A stretch of 64,000 nt of DNA, from NCBI GenBank assembly GCA_963703855.1, contig CAVPFW010000021.1, positions 180,591-244,590 of the forward strand. Direction: 5' to 3'. Shown one piece after another: positions 16,077-26,072 of the stretch. A model generated the notes under the pieces. The model searched no databases. It was not told the DNA's origin and saw only the letters and a program-made list of their open reading frames with translations. Source of the DNA: AP-15 sp963703855 (GTDB taxonomy: Bacteria > Pseudomonadota > Alphaproteobacteria > ATCC43930 > CGMCC-115725). Position 1 is the first letter of the stretch. The number at the start of each line of letters is the position of its first letter. The position numbers were made by a program, and so were the translations under genes.

Positions 16077-18927
16077 ATGACCAATCCGCTGAGGACGCTC
16101 AACGAGTACGGCCAGTCGGTGTGGCTCGACTTTGTCAGCCGCGAATTGCTGAAGACGGGCCAGCTGACGCAGCTGATCGCCGATGACGGGTTGCGCGGGG
16201 TCACCTCGAACCCGTCGATCTTCGAAAAGGCGATCGGCCACGGCGACGATTACGACGAGCTGATCGCGGCGGCGCAGAAGAACGGCGATCTCGACCCCGG
16301 GGCGCTGTTCGAGGAGCTCGCGGTCCGCGACATCCAGGAGGGTGCCGACGCGCTGCGCCCGGTCTATCACCAGACCCAGGGCCGTGACGGTTTCATCAGC
16401 CTCGAAGTCTCGCCCTACCTGGCGATGAAGACGCATGAGACGATCGAGGAGGCGCGCCGGCTGTGGCGCGAGGTCGGGCGCGAGAACCTGATGGTCAAGG
16501 TGCCCGGCACCAAGGCCGGGCTGCCGGCGATCCGCACCCTGATCGGCGAGGGGATCAACGTCAACGTCACCTTGTTGTTCTCGCAGGAGGTCTACGCCGA
16601 AGTCGCCGACGCTTATGTCTCCGGGCTCGAAGCCTTTGCCAGGAAAGGCGGCGATCCGCACAAGGTGGCGAGCGTCGCGAGCTTCTTCGTCAGCCGCATC
16701 GACACGCTCGTCGACGAGGCGCTCGACAAGCGCATCGCCGCGACCTCCGACCCCGCTGAAAAGGCGCGGCTCGAACAGCTTAAGGGCAAGGTCGCGATCG
16801 CCAACGCCAAGCTCGCCTATCAGCTCTACGGAAAGATCTACGGCGACGAGCGCTGGCAGCGCCTGGCACAGCAAGGGGCGCAGAGCCAGCGGCTGTTATG
16901 GGCCAGCACCGGGACCAAGAACAAGGCCTACAGCGATGTGCTCTATGTCGACGAGCTGATCGGCGCCGACACGGTCAACACGATGCCGCCGGCGACGATG
17001 GACGCCTATCGCGACCACGGCCGCCCGCGCGCCAGCCTCGACGAAGACATCGAGAGCGCCAAGGCGGTGATGGCGGCGCTGCCGGCTGCCGGGATCTCGA
17101 TCGATGCGGTGACCGCGAAGCTGGTCGAGGACGGGGTGCGCCAGTTTGCCGATGCCGCCGACCAGCTCTATGCCGCGGTCCAGAAAAAGCGCCGTGCGGT
17201 GCTCGGTCCCAAGCTCGACGCGATGACTTGCAAGCTGCCCGCGGCATTGGACAAGGAGGTCCACGACGCGCTCGAGGAGTGGCGCCGCGAGGGCAAGGTC
17301 AGGCGGCTGTGGGCCGGCGACGCCTCGTTGTGGACCGAGACCGACGAGGCGAAATGGGTGGGCTGGCTCGGCGTCGTCGATCGGCAGCTCGATGCCGTCG
17401 CCCAGCTGCAGGAGTTCGCCGCGGATGTCAGGCATGCCGGGTTGCGCGATGTTCTGCTGCTCGGCATGGGCGGATCGAGCCTCGGTCCCGAAGTGTTTGC
17501 CAAGACTTTCGGCGCGAAACCCGGGTTTCCGGCGCTGCACGTGCTCGATTCGACCGACCCGGCGCAGATCCGCCGTTTCGAGCGCCTGATCGACCCCGCG
17601 CATACTCTCTTCATCGTGTCGAGCAAATCCGGCAGCACCCTCGAGCCCAACATCTTCAAGCAGTACTTTTTCGAGCGGGCCAAAGCCGCGGTCGGCGCGG
17701 CCGAGGCGCCCAAGCGCTTTGTCGCGATCACCGATCCGGGCTCGTCGCTCGAAAAAACGGCTCGCAACGAAGGCTTCCGCGCCATCTTCCACGGGCTGCC
17801 GAGCATCGGCGGGCGCTATTCGGTGCTGTCGAATTTCGGCATGGTGCCGGCGGCGGCGATCGGCGTCGATCCGCGCGCCTTTCTCGAAAGTGCTGCCGAG
17901 ATGGCGCGCTCCTGCGCGCCGAGCGCGCCGCCGGTCGAGAACCCCGGCGTGATCCTCGGCGCGATCCTCGGCGTCTGCCAGCGCCACGGGCGTGACAAGG
18001 CGACGATCATCGCGTCCAAGGGCATCGCCGATTTCGGCGCCTGGCTCGAGCAGCTGCTGGCCGAGTTCGACCGGCAAGCTCGGCAAGGGGATCGTGCCGG
18101 TCGACGCCGAGCCCTTGGGCACGCCCGCGGTCTACGGCAATGACCGCGTCTTCGCCTATCTGCGGCTCGCCGCCGACCAGGATCCGGAGCAGGAAAGCGC
18201 GGTCGCGGCGCTCGAGACGGCGGGGCACCCGGTGGTCCGAATCATCGTCTCCGACCCGATGCAGCTCGGCCAGGAATTCTTCCGCTGGGAGATGGCGACC
18301 GCGGTCGCCGGCTCGATCATCGGCATCAACCCGTTCGACCAGCCCGATGTCGAGGCGAGCAAGGTCAAGACCCGCGATCTGACCACCGCTTATGAAAAGA
18401 CCGGATCCCTGCCGCCGGAGAAGCCGTTCTACGCGGCGGCCGGGTTCAAGCTCTTTGCCGACCCGAAGAACGAAGCAACGCTGGCGCCGCGGGCGACGAA
18501 TCTCACAGCCGCGCTGAAGGCCCATCTCGGCCGCATCGGCAATGGCGATTATGCCGCGCTTCTCGCCTATATCGAGCGCAACCCCGCCCATATCGAGCTG
18601 TTGCAGCGCTGGCGCGGCATGATCCGCGACCATGCCAAGGCCGCGACCTGCCTCGGTTTTGGCCCGCGCTTTCTGCATTCGACCGGACAAGCCTACAAGG
18701 GCGGCCCGAACAGCGGGGTCTTTCTGCAGATCACCTGCGACGATCCCGAGGACCTGGCGGTACCGGGGCAGAAATATACCTTCGGCGTGGTCAAGGCGGC
18801 GCAGGCGCGCGGCGATTTCGAGGTCTTGGCCGAGCGCGGACGGCGCGCGCTGCGCGTCCATGTCTCGGGCGACCTCGAAGCCGGTCTCGCCGCGCTCGGG
18901 CTCGCCCTCGAAGAGGCCCTGCAATAA
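16077..18927 (+). CDS. tal-pgi: bifunctional transaldolase/phosphoglucose isomerase, frameshifted as sequenced
   Basis: From ATG 16077 the first ~365 residues are transaldolase (GVTSNPSIFEKAIG; Schiff-base region ENLMVKVPGTKAGLP). The rest is phosphoglucose isomerase (LLGMGGSSLGPEVFAKTFG; FIVSSKSGSTLEPN; GIVPVDAEPLG). One extra T at 18066-18067 (GAGTTCGACC, expected Glu-Ser-Thr-Gly) breaks the frame at about codon 663. Removing it gives one 949-aa protein, the normal size of this fusion. The C-terminal part then reads through to 18927. The fusion links the non-oxidative branch to glucose/fructose-6-phosphate exchange. Both halves show full conservation, so a sequencing insertion is likelier than decay. 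Confidence 0.88.
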
Positions 18928-18962
18928 GCCGCCGGTTGCGGCGCGAACACGGGAGATTTCAG

Positions 18963-19953
18963 ATGCAACTCGGAATGATCGGCCTCGGCCGCATGGGCGG
19001 CAACATCGTACGCCGGCTGATGAAGAACGGGCATAGCTGCGTCGTCTACGACAAGAGCGCCGAGGCGGTGCGCGGTCTCGCCGGCGAGGGCGCCAAGCCC
19101 AGCCGGGATCTCGCCGATTTCGTCAAGCAGCTGGAGGCGCCGCGGGCGGTCTGGGTCATGCTGCCGGCCGGCGGGATCACCGACCAGACGATCGTCGAGC
19201 TCGGCGGCTTGCTCGCCAAGGGCGACATTGTCATCGACGGCGGCAACTCGTTTTATCAGGACGACATCCGCCATGCCGAGATGTTGAAGCCCAAGGGCAT
19301 CCATTTTGTCGATGTCGGCACCAGCGGCGGCGTATGGGGCTTCGAGCGCGGCTATTGCATGATGATCGGCGGCGACAAGGCGGTGGTCGATCATCTCGAT
19401 CCGATCCTGAAGACCCTCGCTCCCGGCACCGGCAACATCGACCGGACGCCCGGCCGGCACGGCCTCGATCCGCGCGCCGAGGAAGGCTATCTCCATTGCG
19501 GCCCGGTCGGCGCCGGGCATTTCGTCAAGATGGTGCACAACGGCATCGAATACGGGGTCATGCAGGCCTACGCCGAGGGCTTCGACATATTGCGCAACGT
19601 CAGCATTCCGGCAGTCCCGGAAAACCGGCGCTACAATCTCGACCTTCCCGACATCGCCGAGGTGTGGCGGCGGGGCAGCGTGATTGCGTCCTGGCTGCTC
19701 GATCTGACCGCGATCTCTCTGGCGAAAGACCCCGAGCTCTCCAAATTCACCGGCCAGGTCGCCGATTTCGGGCGAGGGCCGCTGGACCATCCAGGCCGCG
19801 ATCGAGGAGGCGGTGCCGGCCGAGGTGTTGTCCTCGGCGCTCTACACCCGTTTCCGCTCGCGCCAGGACCACACCTTTGCCGAGCGCATCCTGTCGGCGA
19901 TGCGCAACGAGTTCGGCGGCCACCAGGAACCGGGAACAATGGTAAAGGACTGA
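18963..19953 (+). CDS. gnd: 6-phosphogluconate dehydrogenase, decarboxylating (short form), frameshifted as sequenced
   Basis: The start is MQLGMIGLGRMGGNIVRRLM with the Rossmann GxGxxG. The substrate region GTSGGVWGFERGYCMMIGG and the catalytic KMVHNGIEYGVMQ follow. After GQVAD, one extra T near 19767 (GATTTCGGG) shifts the frame; the expected SGEGRWTIQAAIEEAVPAEV continues in the next frame to a TGA at 19951-19953. The corrected length is 329 aa, right for the short GndA class, which is often NAD-preferring. The enzyme converts 6-phosphogluconate to ribulose-5-phosphate and CO2. zwf starts 3 bp downstream. Confidence 0.88.
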
Positions 19954-19956
19954 ACC

Positions 19957-21522
19957 ATGGATGCTCGGACCGAGGCAAAGGAGAAGAGCACGGCACAACG
20001 CGCGCCCCAGGCGCCGCCCTGCACGATGGTAATTTTTGGCGCCGGCGGCGATTTGACCAAGCGCCTGCTGATGCCGGCGCTCTACAATCTGGCCAAGGAC
20101 AAGCTCTTATCGGAAAATTTTGCGATCGTCGCCGCCGACCGCACGCCAAAGCCGGCCGACGCCTTTCGCGACTACCTGGCCGAAGGAGTCAAAAGCTTTG
20201 TCTCGGACACCGGGTCGGGCGGCGACAGCGAGCCGTTCGACGCCAAGACCTGGGAATTCATCGCCGCCCGCATCACCCATTTCGCCGGCGACTTTACCGC
20301 GCCCGACACCTATAGCCGGCTGGCCAAATTGCTCGACGACATCGACGCCAAGAACAAGACCGGCGGCAACGTCCTGTTCTACCTCGCCGTCGCCGAGCAA
20401 TTGTTCGGCACGATCGTCGAGCGCCTGGGTGCCGCCGGGCTGGTGCAGGAAAAGGAAGGCAGTTGGCGCCGCGTGATCATCGAAAAGCCGTTCGGCCGCG
20501 ACCTGCCCACGGCGCGTGCGCTCAACGCCCGCATCCTCAAGGTGCTCGACGAGCCGCAGATCTTCCGGATGGACCATTTCCTCGGCAAGGAGACGGTCCA
20601 GAACATCATGGCGCTGCGCTTTTCGAACGCGATCTTCGAGCCGTTGTGGAACCGTGACCATATCGATCACGTGCAGATCACCGCCGCCGAAACCGTCGGG
20701 GTCGAGCGCCGCGCCAATTTTTACGAGGTGACCGGCGCATTGCGCGACATGGTGCCGAACCATGTCTTCCAGCTGTTGAGCCTGACCGCGATGGAGTCGC
20801 CGAACTCGTTCGCCGCCGACGCCGTGCGCAACGAGAAGACCAAGGTCCTCGAAGCGGTGCAGCCGCTCGACGACGAAGCCGTCCGCCGCAACGTCGTGCG
20901 CGGGCAGTACGCGGCGGGCGCGATCAACGGCGCCTCGGTCCAAGGCTATCGCGAGGAGCCGGGGGTCAACCCGAACAGCCCGACCGAGACTTATGTCGCC
21001 TTGCGGCTCGGCATCGAGAATTGGCGCTGGGCGGGCGTGCCGTTCTATCTGCGCACCGGCAAAAGGCTGACGCGACGGACGACCGAGATCGCGATCCATT
21101 TCAAGCAGGCGCCGATTGCGCTGTTCCGCGACACCCCGGTCGACATTCTGACCCCCAATGTGCTGATCCTGCAGATCCAGCCGGACGAGGGCGTTTCTTT
21201 GCAATTCGGGGCCAAGATCCCCGGTCCGCGGATCGAGCTCGGCAAGGTCAGGATGGATTTCCGCTACAGCGACTATTTCCATACCGAGCCCAGCACCGGC
21301 TATGAGACCCTGGTTTACGACTGCATGATCGGCGAAGCGATTCTGTTCAACCGGGCCGACGGCGTCGAGGCCGGGTGGGAGGTGGTGCAGCCGATCCTCG
21401 ACCTGTGGTCCGAGGACAAGACGGTGCCGCTCGAACTCTACCCCGCCCGCAGCGCCGGTCCCGACGGGGCCGACAATCTGCTGTGGCGCAGCGGCCGGCA
21501 GTGGCGGCCGCTGAGCCCATAG
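19957..21522 (+). CDS. zwf: glucose-6-phosphate 1-dehydrogenase
   Basis: The 521-aa product is intact. It has the N-terminal NADP site FGAGGDLTKRLLMPALYNLA, the substrate-binding RMDHFLGKETVQNIM (His and Lys catalytic region) and a complete C-terminal G6PDH domain with the WAGVPFYLRTGKRL segment. It oxidises glucose-6-phosphate to 6-phosphogluconolactone, feeding pgl and gnd in the same operon. ATG 19957 follows the gnd stop closely, and rpe starts directly after the zwf stop. The first ~20 residues are a short unconserved leader. Confidence 0.96.
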   Translation: MDARTEAKEKSTAQRAPQAPPCTMVIFGAGGDLTKRLLMPALYNLAKDKLLSENFAIVAADRTPKPADAFRDYLAEGVKSFVSDTGSGGDSEPFDAKTWEFIAARITHFAGDFTAPDTYSRLAKLLDDIDAKNKTGGNVLFYLAVAEQLFGTIVERLGAAGLVQEKEGSWRRVIIEKPFGRDLPTARALNARILKVLDEPQIFRMDHFLGKETVQNIMALRFSNAIFEPLWNRDHIDHVQITAAETVGVERRANFYEVTGALRDMVPNHVFQLLSLTAMESPNSFAADAVRNEKTKVLEAVQPLDDEAVRRNVVRGQYAAGAINGASVQGYREEPGVNPNSPTETYVALRLGIENWRWAGVPFYLRTGKRLTRRTTEIAIHFKQAPIALFRDTPVDILTPNVLILQIQPDEGVSLQFGAKIPGPRIELGKVRMDFRYSDYFHTEPSTGYETLVYDCMIGEAILFNRADGVEAGWEVVQPILDLWSEDKTVPLELYPARSAGPDGADNLLWRSGRQWRPLSP

Positions 21523-22194
21523 ATGGCCCGCCCGGTTGTTGTCGCCCCGTCGATCCTGTCGGCCGATTTCGGCCGCCTCGCCGAGGAGGTGCGCGCGGTC
21601 GACTCTGCGGGAGGCGACTGGATCCATGTCGACGTGATGGACGGGCGGTTCGTGCCGAACATCACGATCGGGCCGGTGGTCGTCGCCGCGGTGCGCAAGG
21701 CGACCGCAAAGCCCGTCGATGTCCATCTGATGATCGTCGAGCCCGAGCACTACCTCGACGATTTCGCCAAGGCCGGCGCCGATCACCTGCTGGTCCATTG
21801 CGAGCCCGGCGCGACGATCCACCTGCATCGCACCCTGTCGCATATCCGCAGCCTCGGAAAGACCGCCGGGGTGGTGCTGAACCCGGCGACGCCGTTGTCG
21901 CAGATCGAGTATGTGCTGCATCTCTGCGGCGTCGTGCTGATCATGACCGTCAATCCGGGCTTCGGCGGCCAGGAGTTTCTGCCCGAAATGCTGCCCAAGG
22001 TGGCCGCATTGCGGCGCCTCTGCGACGAGCGCGGGCTCGACCCGGTCATCGAGGTCGATGGCGGCTTGAGCGGCGACAACGCCTGGCGCGCCATCGATGC
22101 CGGTGCGAACGCGATCGTCGCCGGGTCGGCGGTGTTCCACGCTCCCGACTACGCTCGCGCGATCGCCGCGATCCGCACCTCTGGCCGCCGCTGA
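21523..22194 (+). CDS. rpe: ribulose-phosphate 3-epimerase
   Basis: The 223-aa TIM-barrel protein has all Rpe landmarks: APSILSADFGRLAEE, HVDVMDGRFVPNITIGP, VHLMI, MTVNPGFGGQEFLPEM and VDGGLSGDNAW. It interconverts ribulose-5-phosphate and xylulose-5-phosphate using a divalent metal held by the His/Asp residues of these motifs. Its ATG immediately follows the zwf stop codon with no gap, so translation is probably coupled. Confidence 0.96.
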   Translation: MARPVVVAPSILSADFGRLAEEVRAVDSAGGDWIHVDVMDGRFVPNITIGPVVVAAVRKATAKPVDVHLMIVEPEHYLDDFAKAGADHLLVHCEPGATIHLHRTLSHIRSLGKTAGVVLNPATPLSQIEYVLHLCGVVLIMTVNPGFGGQEFLPEMLPKVAALRRLCDERGLDPVIEVDGGLSGDNAWRAIDAGANAIVAGSAVFHAPDYARAIAAIRTSGRR

Positions 22195-22209
22195 TCCCGA
22201 GGAGCGCCG

Positions 22210-22931
22210 ATGCCGACCCAAACCCGCAGCGAGGCCGTGAAGGATCTGGAGGAGCTGGCCCACCGGGCCGCGCGCTGGATTACCGAGATTGCCGGCAGCA
22301 GCCGCGGCCGCTTTGCGATTTGTCTGTCCGGCGGCTCCACCCCGCGTCGCCTCTATCAGCTGCTGGCCGAAGCCCCCTATCGCGACGCCATGCCGTGGGA
22401 CCGGGTGCATTGGTTCTGGGGCGACGAGCGGTTTGTTCCGTGGGACCATCCGGACAGCAATTACCGGATGGCGCGGGAGGCGCTGCTGGCGCATGTGCCG
22501 GCGCCGGCGCCGAATTCCATGGCATCGAGACGACGGGCGATCCGGCCGCAGCGGCGCATGCCTATGAGCGTGTGCTCAAGTCCTATTACGGGGCCGAGAC
22601 GCTCGACCCGGCACGCCCGCTGTTCGACATCGAATTGCTCGGCCTCGGCCCGGACGGCCACACCGCCTCGCTGTTTCCGGGCACGACGGTGCTCGAGGAG
22701 CGGCAGCGCTGGGTCGCCGAAGTGGTCGGCGCCAAGCCCGAGGTGCGGATCACCTTGACCTACCCGCCGCTCGAAAGCAGCCGGCACACGGGCTTTCTGG
22801 TGGCCGGCGCCGATAAGCGCGAGGCGCTGGCGCGGGTGCTGGCGGGCGACCTGGAACTTCCAGCGGCTCGGCTGCACCCGGTCGGCGAGCTCGTCTGGTT
22901 TGTCGACGAGCAGGCGCGCGCTGATCGATGA
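22210..22931 (+). CDS. pgl: 6-phosphogluconolactonase, frameshifted as sequenced
   Basis: The N-terminal half reads ICLSGGSTPRRLYQLLAEAP and FWGDERFVPWDHPDSNYRMA. After HVPAPAPN (22513-22515) one base is missing. The C-terminal half then continues one frame back as HGIETTGDPAAAAHAYERVL and LLGLGPDGHTASLFPG to the stop at 22931. Restoring one base gives a 240-aa lactonase of normal length. It hydrolyses 6-phosphogluconolactone between Zwf and Gnd. The end overlaps rpiA by ATGA. Both halves keep the conserved motifs, so an assembly deletion is likely. Confidence 0.86.
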
Positions 22932-23632
22932 TCGACCGCGACCGGCTGAAGCGCGCGGCGGCATTGCGCGCGATCGAGGAAGTCGAGGACGGGATGATCC
23001 TCGGGCTCGGAACCGGATCGACCGCGGCCTTTGTCGTCGAGAGCCTGGCGTCTCGTGTCGCGCAAGGGCTGCGGATCGTCGGCATTCCGACCTCCGAGCG
23101 TACCGCCGCGCAGGCCCGCCGGCTCGGCATTTCGATCGCGACCTTCGCCGAATATCAAAAGCTCGATATGACGATCGACGGCGCCGACGAGGTCGAGCTC
23201 GGCACGCTCGATCTGATCAAGGGTCTGGGCGGCGCCCTATTGCGTGAAAAGATCGTCGCCGCGGCGAGCCGGCGGCTGGTCATCGTCGTCGACCAGGAAA
23301 AGCTCGTCGAGCGGCTCGGCGAGCACACGCCTGTGCCGGTCGAGGTCACTCAGTTCGGCTGGCAGGCCACCGCCGCGGCGCTTGCGGCGCTGGGTTGCGC
23401 CCCCGAGCGCCGTTATGCGATCGGAGAGCAGCCTTTTGTCACCGACGGAGGCAACTTTATCCTCGACTGCAGGTTCGGGCCGATCGGCGATGCGGCCGGG
23501 CTCGAGGCGCGCATCGCGATGACCGTCGGCGCGGTCGAGAGCGGGCTCTTCGTCGGGCGCAGCTCGGTCGTCGTCGTGGCCTCGACCACGGGGGTCGAGG
23601 TCTTGACCCCACCCTCGAGGGACCCGTCATGA
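22928..23632 (+). CDS. rpiA: ribose-5-phosphate isomerase A
   Basis: The 234-aa product has the RpiA motifs GLGTGSTAAFVVESLA, the catalytic-loop DMTIDGADEVELGTLDLIKG, GGALLREKIVAAAS (conserved Lys) and VTDGGNFILDCRFG. It interconverts ribose-5-phosphate and ribulose-5-phosphate. It overlaps pgl upstream by ATGA, and its own stop overlaps the HAD gene start by ATGA, so the end of the operon is tightly coupled. Confidence 0.95.
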   Translation: MIDRDRLKRAAALRAIEEVEDGMILGLGTGSTAAFVVESLASRVAQGLRIVGIPTSERTAAQARRLGISIATFAEYQKLDMTIDGADEVELGTLDLIKGLGGALLREKIVAAASRRLVIVVDQEKLVERLGEHTPVPVEVTQFGWQATAAALAALGCAPERRYAIGEQPFVTDGGNFILDCRFGPIGDAAGLEARIAMTVGAVESGLFVGRSSVVVVASTTGVEVLTPPSRDPS

Positions 23633-24435
23633 GAAAATTTTCGCTCGTCGTCTCGGATGTCGACGGCACCCTCGTCACCACCGACAAGGCGCTGACGCCG
23701 GGCGCGATTGCCGCTGTTGCCAGGCTGCACGAGCGCGGGATCCATTTCTCGATCTGCAGCAGCCGCCCGCCCTTTGGCCAGCGCATGCTGATCGAACCGT
23801 TAGGGCTCGCCCTCCCGTTCGGGGGCTATAACGGCGGCTCGATCGTCAATCCCGATCTTTCGCCGGTCGAGCAGAAACTGTTGATGCCCGACGCGGCCCG
23901 CGACACTGTCGCCATGCTCGAGGAGCACGGCATCACCAGCATCTGGGTGTTCACCGACGGCGCCTGGCTGATCCGGGACCGGGCCGGCGATTACGTCGAC
24001 CTCGAAATTCACACTATCCGGACGCCGCCGACCCTGGTTCCGTCCTTTGACGGGCATTTCGATGCGGTGTCGAAAATCGTCGGCGCAAGCAAAGACCACC
24101 AGCGGATCGCAACTGCGGTGGCGGCCGGCCAATTGTCCCTGCGCGGTCGCGCCACGGTCGCGCGCTCGCAGGCCTATTACTGCGACGTGACCCCGCCAGG
24201 CATCGACAAGGGCCGCCTTGTCGACCTGTTGGCCCAGCGGCTCGCTGTGCCGCGCGAGGAAATCGCGGTGCTGGGCGATATGGGCAACGACGTCGAGATG
24301 TTTGCCCGCGCCGGGTTCCCGATCGCCATGGGCAACGCCACCCCGGAGGTCAAAGCCTTGGCGCAGGCGGTCACGGTCTCCAACGACGAGGACGGGTTCG
24401 CCCTCGCGATCGAGCGCTACATCCTCGGCGCCTGA
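23629..24435 (+). CDS. HAD-superfamily phosphatase, Cof type
   Basis: The 268-aa product has HAD motif I DVDGTLVTTDKALTP (catalytic Asp pair at about residues 9 and 11), motif II SICSSRPPF, a C2-type cap domain and motif IV GDMGNDVEMFARAG. Cof-type members dephosphorylate sugar phosphates, PLP or FMN precursors. Its place as the last gene of the pentose-phosphate operon, joined to rpiA by an ATGA overlap, suggests a sugar-phosphate substrate; this is inference. A strong hairpin follows. Confidence 0.86.
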   Translation: MRKFSLVVSDVDGTLVTTDKALTPGAIAAVARLHERGIHFSICSSRPPFGQRMLIEPLGLALPFGGYNGGSIVNPDLSPVEQKLLMPDAARDTVAMLEEHGITSIWVFTDGAWLIRDRAGDYVDLEIHTIRTPPTLVPSFDGHFDAVSKIVGASKDHQRIATAVAAGQLSLRGRATVARSQAYYCDVTPPGIDKGRLVDLLAQRLAVPREEIAVLGDMGNDVEMFARAGFPIAMGNATPEVKALAQAVTVSNDEDGFALAIERYILGA

Positions 24436-24436
24436 G

Positions 24437-24464
24437 CGGAGGCCGCCCGGTTCGGCGGCCTCCG
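24437..24464. terminator. strong hairpin closing the pentose-phosphate operon
   Basis: A perfect 11-bp stem (CGGAGGCCGCC/GGCGGCCTCCG) with the 6-base loop CGGTTC begins 2 bp after the HAD stop. The convergent secreted-protein gene ends 17 bp further on, so it may work in both directions. No T-tract is present. Confidence 0.65.
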
Positions 24465-24480
24465 ACACGATGATCCCGGA

Positions 24481-24852
24481 TCAGCGTCCGTAATTGCTGC
24501 GATAGCGGTGCGGCGCGGTCGACGAGCCGGACATCGCAGGTTCGTCCTGATTGAAGCTCGCGACGCATTGCGCATGGAGGTCAGGATCGGTGACCGGGCT
24601 GCACTCCTTGGTCATCCGCGCCCGGCGGAAGGCAGGGCTGCTCTCCACCAGCCGATCGTAGCGGTGACTCTCGATGACGTTCCGCCGCGCCGACCACGCG
24701 CCCGAAGCGCCGACTCCGCTGCTCTGCGGACCGTTGGTCACCAACTCGTCCCCTGGCCCGGGCGCCATCTGCGCCTGAGCATTCGGGACGCCCGCGACCG
24801 CCGTCAGGCAAGCCGCCGCAAAAGCCAAGCTCGTCACAGTCTTCAACATCAT
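24481..24852 (-). CDS. secreted hypothetical protein with signal peptide
   Basis: The 123-aa product begins MMLKTVTSLAFAAACLTAVA and ends the leader at NAQA, a good Sec signal peptide with signal peptidase I site. The mature part has two Cys (KECSPVTDPDLHAQC) that may form a disulfide. ATG 24852 is chosen because AAGGAGG lies 8 bp upstream; a start at 24879 would lie before that ribosome-binding site. I do not recognise the family. It is convergent with the pentose-phosphate operon. Confidence 0.66.
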   Translation of the reverse strand: MMLKTVTSLAFAAACLTAVAGVPNAQAQMAPGPGDELVTNGPQSSGVGASGAWSARRNVIESHRYDRLVESSPAFRRARMTKECSPVTDPDLHAQCVASFNQDEPAMSGSSTAPHRYRSNYGR

Positions 24853-24948
24853 GACCGTCGCCTCCTTGCCTTTGGTCATGCGCGGCTAACGGGGGCGCCA
24901 GGATCATCGTTCCGCACAACCGTCCTTAACCGGTCGGGTCCGGAATTT

Positions 24949-25836
24949 TTACGACGGCGGGTCGGCGAACCCGCGGCGGCGGCAGGCCGCGACCACGGTG
25001 TTGCGCAGCAGGCAGGCGATCGTCATCGGCCCGACCCCACCCGGCACCGGGGTGATCGCGCCGGCAATCCGGCACACCGCCGCAAAGTCGACATCGCCGA
25101 CGAGCCGGTTGCTGCCGTCCGGCCCTGCGATCGGGCTGATGCCGGCATCGATCACCACGGCGCCGGGCTTGACCCAGTCGGACCCGACCATGAGGGGGCG
25201 CCCGGTCGCGGCGATCAGGATGTCGGCGCGGCGGGCGATCGGCGCCGCATCTCGGGTCTTCGAGTGGACCGTCGTGACCGTGCAGTCGGCCGCCAGCAGC
25301 AAGGCCGCCATCGGCCTGCCGACGATGTTGGAACGGCCGAGCACGACCGCTTCGGCGCCGCAGAGATCCCGCCGCACCGTGCGCAACAGCATCAGGATGC
25401 CCTGCGGCGTGCACGGCACGAGGCCGGTGAGGCCGGTCCACAGCCGCCCAACATTGATCGGGTGAAAGCCGTCGACGTCCTTGACCGGATCGATCGCCGA
25501 GATCACCCGATGGACGGCGATCTGCCCGGGCAGTGGCAGCTGGACCAGAATGCCGTCGACTCGGTCCTCGGCGTTGAGCCGTTCGATTTCGGCGACCAGA
25601 GCCGTTTCGGAAGCCTCAGCCGGCAGGCGGCTCTCGAACGAGGCAAGCCCGGCGGCGGCGCAAGCGCTACCCTTGGCGCGGACATAGGCGCGGCTCGTCG
25701 GGTCGTCGCCGACGAGGATCGTGGCGAGCCCGGGGATCAGATCATGCTCATCGCGCAGCTCAGCCGCGGCGTCGGCGACGCGCCGGCGCAGCCCGGCCGC
25801 GATTGCCCTCCCGTCGATGATCCGCGCATCAGGCAC
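24949..25836 (-). CDS. folD: bifunctional methylenetetrahydrofolate dehydrogenase/cyclohydrolase
   Basis: The 295-aa product has the FolD active-site region (SRAYVRAKGSACAAAG, with catalytic Lys), VDGILVQLPLPGQI and the NADP-binding VVLGRSNIVGRPMAALLL, then PVPGGVGPMT. FolD interconverts methylene-, methenyl- and formyl-tetrahydrofolate. The GTG start at 25836 is preferred: AAGGAGAG lies just upstream and the family match begins at PDARIIDG. The longer open frame to 25995 adds unrelated residues. Confidence 0.93.
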   Translation of the reverse strand: MPDARIIDGRAIAAGLRRRVADAAAELRDEHDLIPGLATILVGDDPTSRAYVRAKGSACAAAGLASFESRLPAEASETALVAEIERLNAEDRVDGILVQLPLPGQIAVHRVISAIDPVKDVDGFHPINVGRLWTGLTGLVPCTPQGILMLLRTVRRDLCGAEAVVLGRSNIVGRPMAALLLAADCTVTTVHSKTRDAAPIARRADILIAATGRPLMVGSDWVKPGAVVIDAGISPIAGPDGSNRLVGDVDFAAVCRIAGAITPVPGGVGPMTIACLLRNTVVAACRRRGFADPPS

Positions 25837-26072
25837 GCCGCTCTCCTTCCCGGGGTGGCCCCGAGCGTATTGGAAATTTATACCGGCTCCGCTCGCCGAA
25901 TGCCGACAATATCCGGTGATCGGCCACCCGGCCGGCCGACGGACGGCAAAGGGGGAACACGCATGACGATGCGACAGAGGTGACCCTTCCGACACCGTTC
26001 GGAGGCCCTGGGTATCTCAGCGGGAGAATGTGATAGGATGCACTAGATGCATCCCAGGCGTGATCCGGACGC

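Noticed and set aside
20107..22494. 795-codon minus-strand frame across zwf, rpe and pgl
   Set aside because: It has no recognisable motif and lies opposite intact, highly conserved genes; it is a GC-driven shadow.
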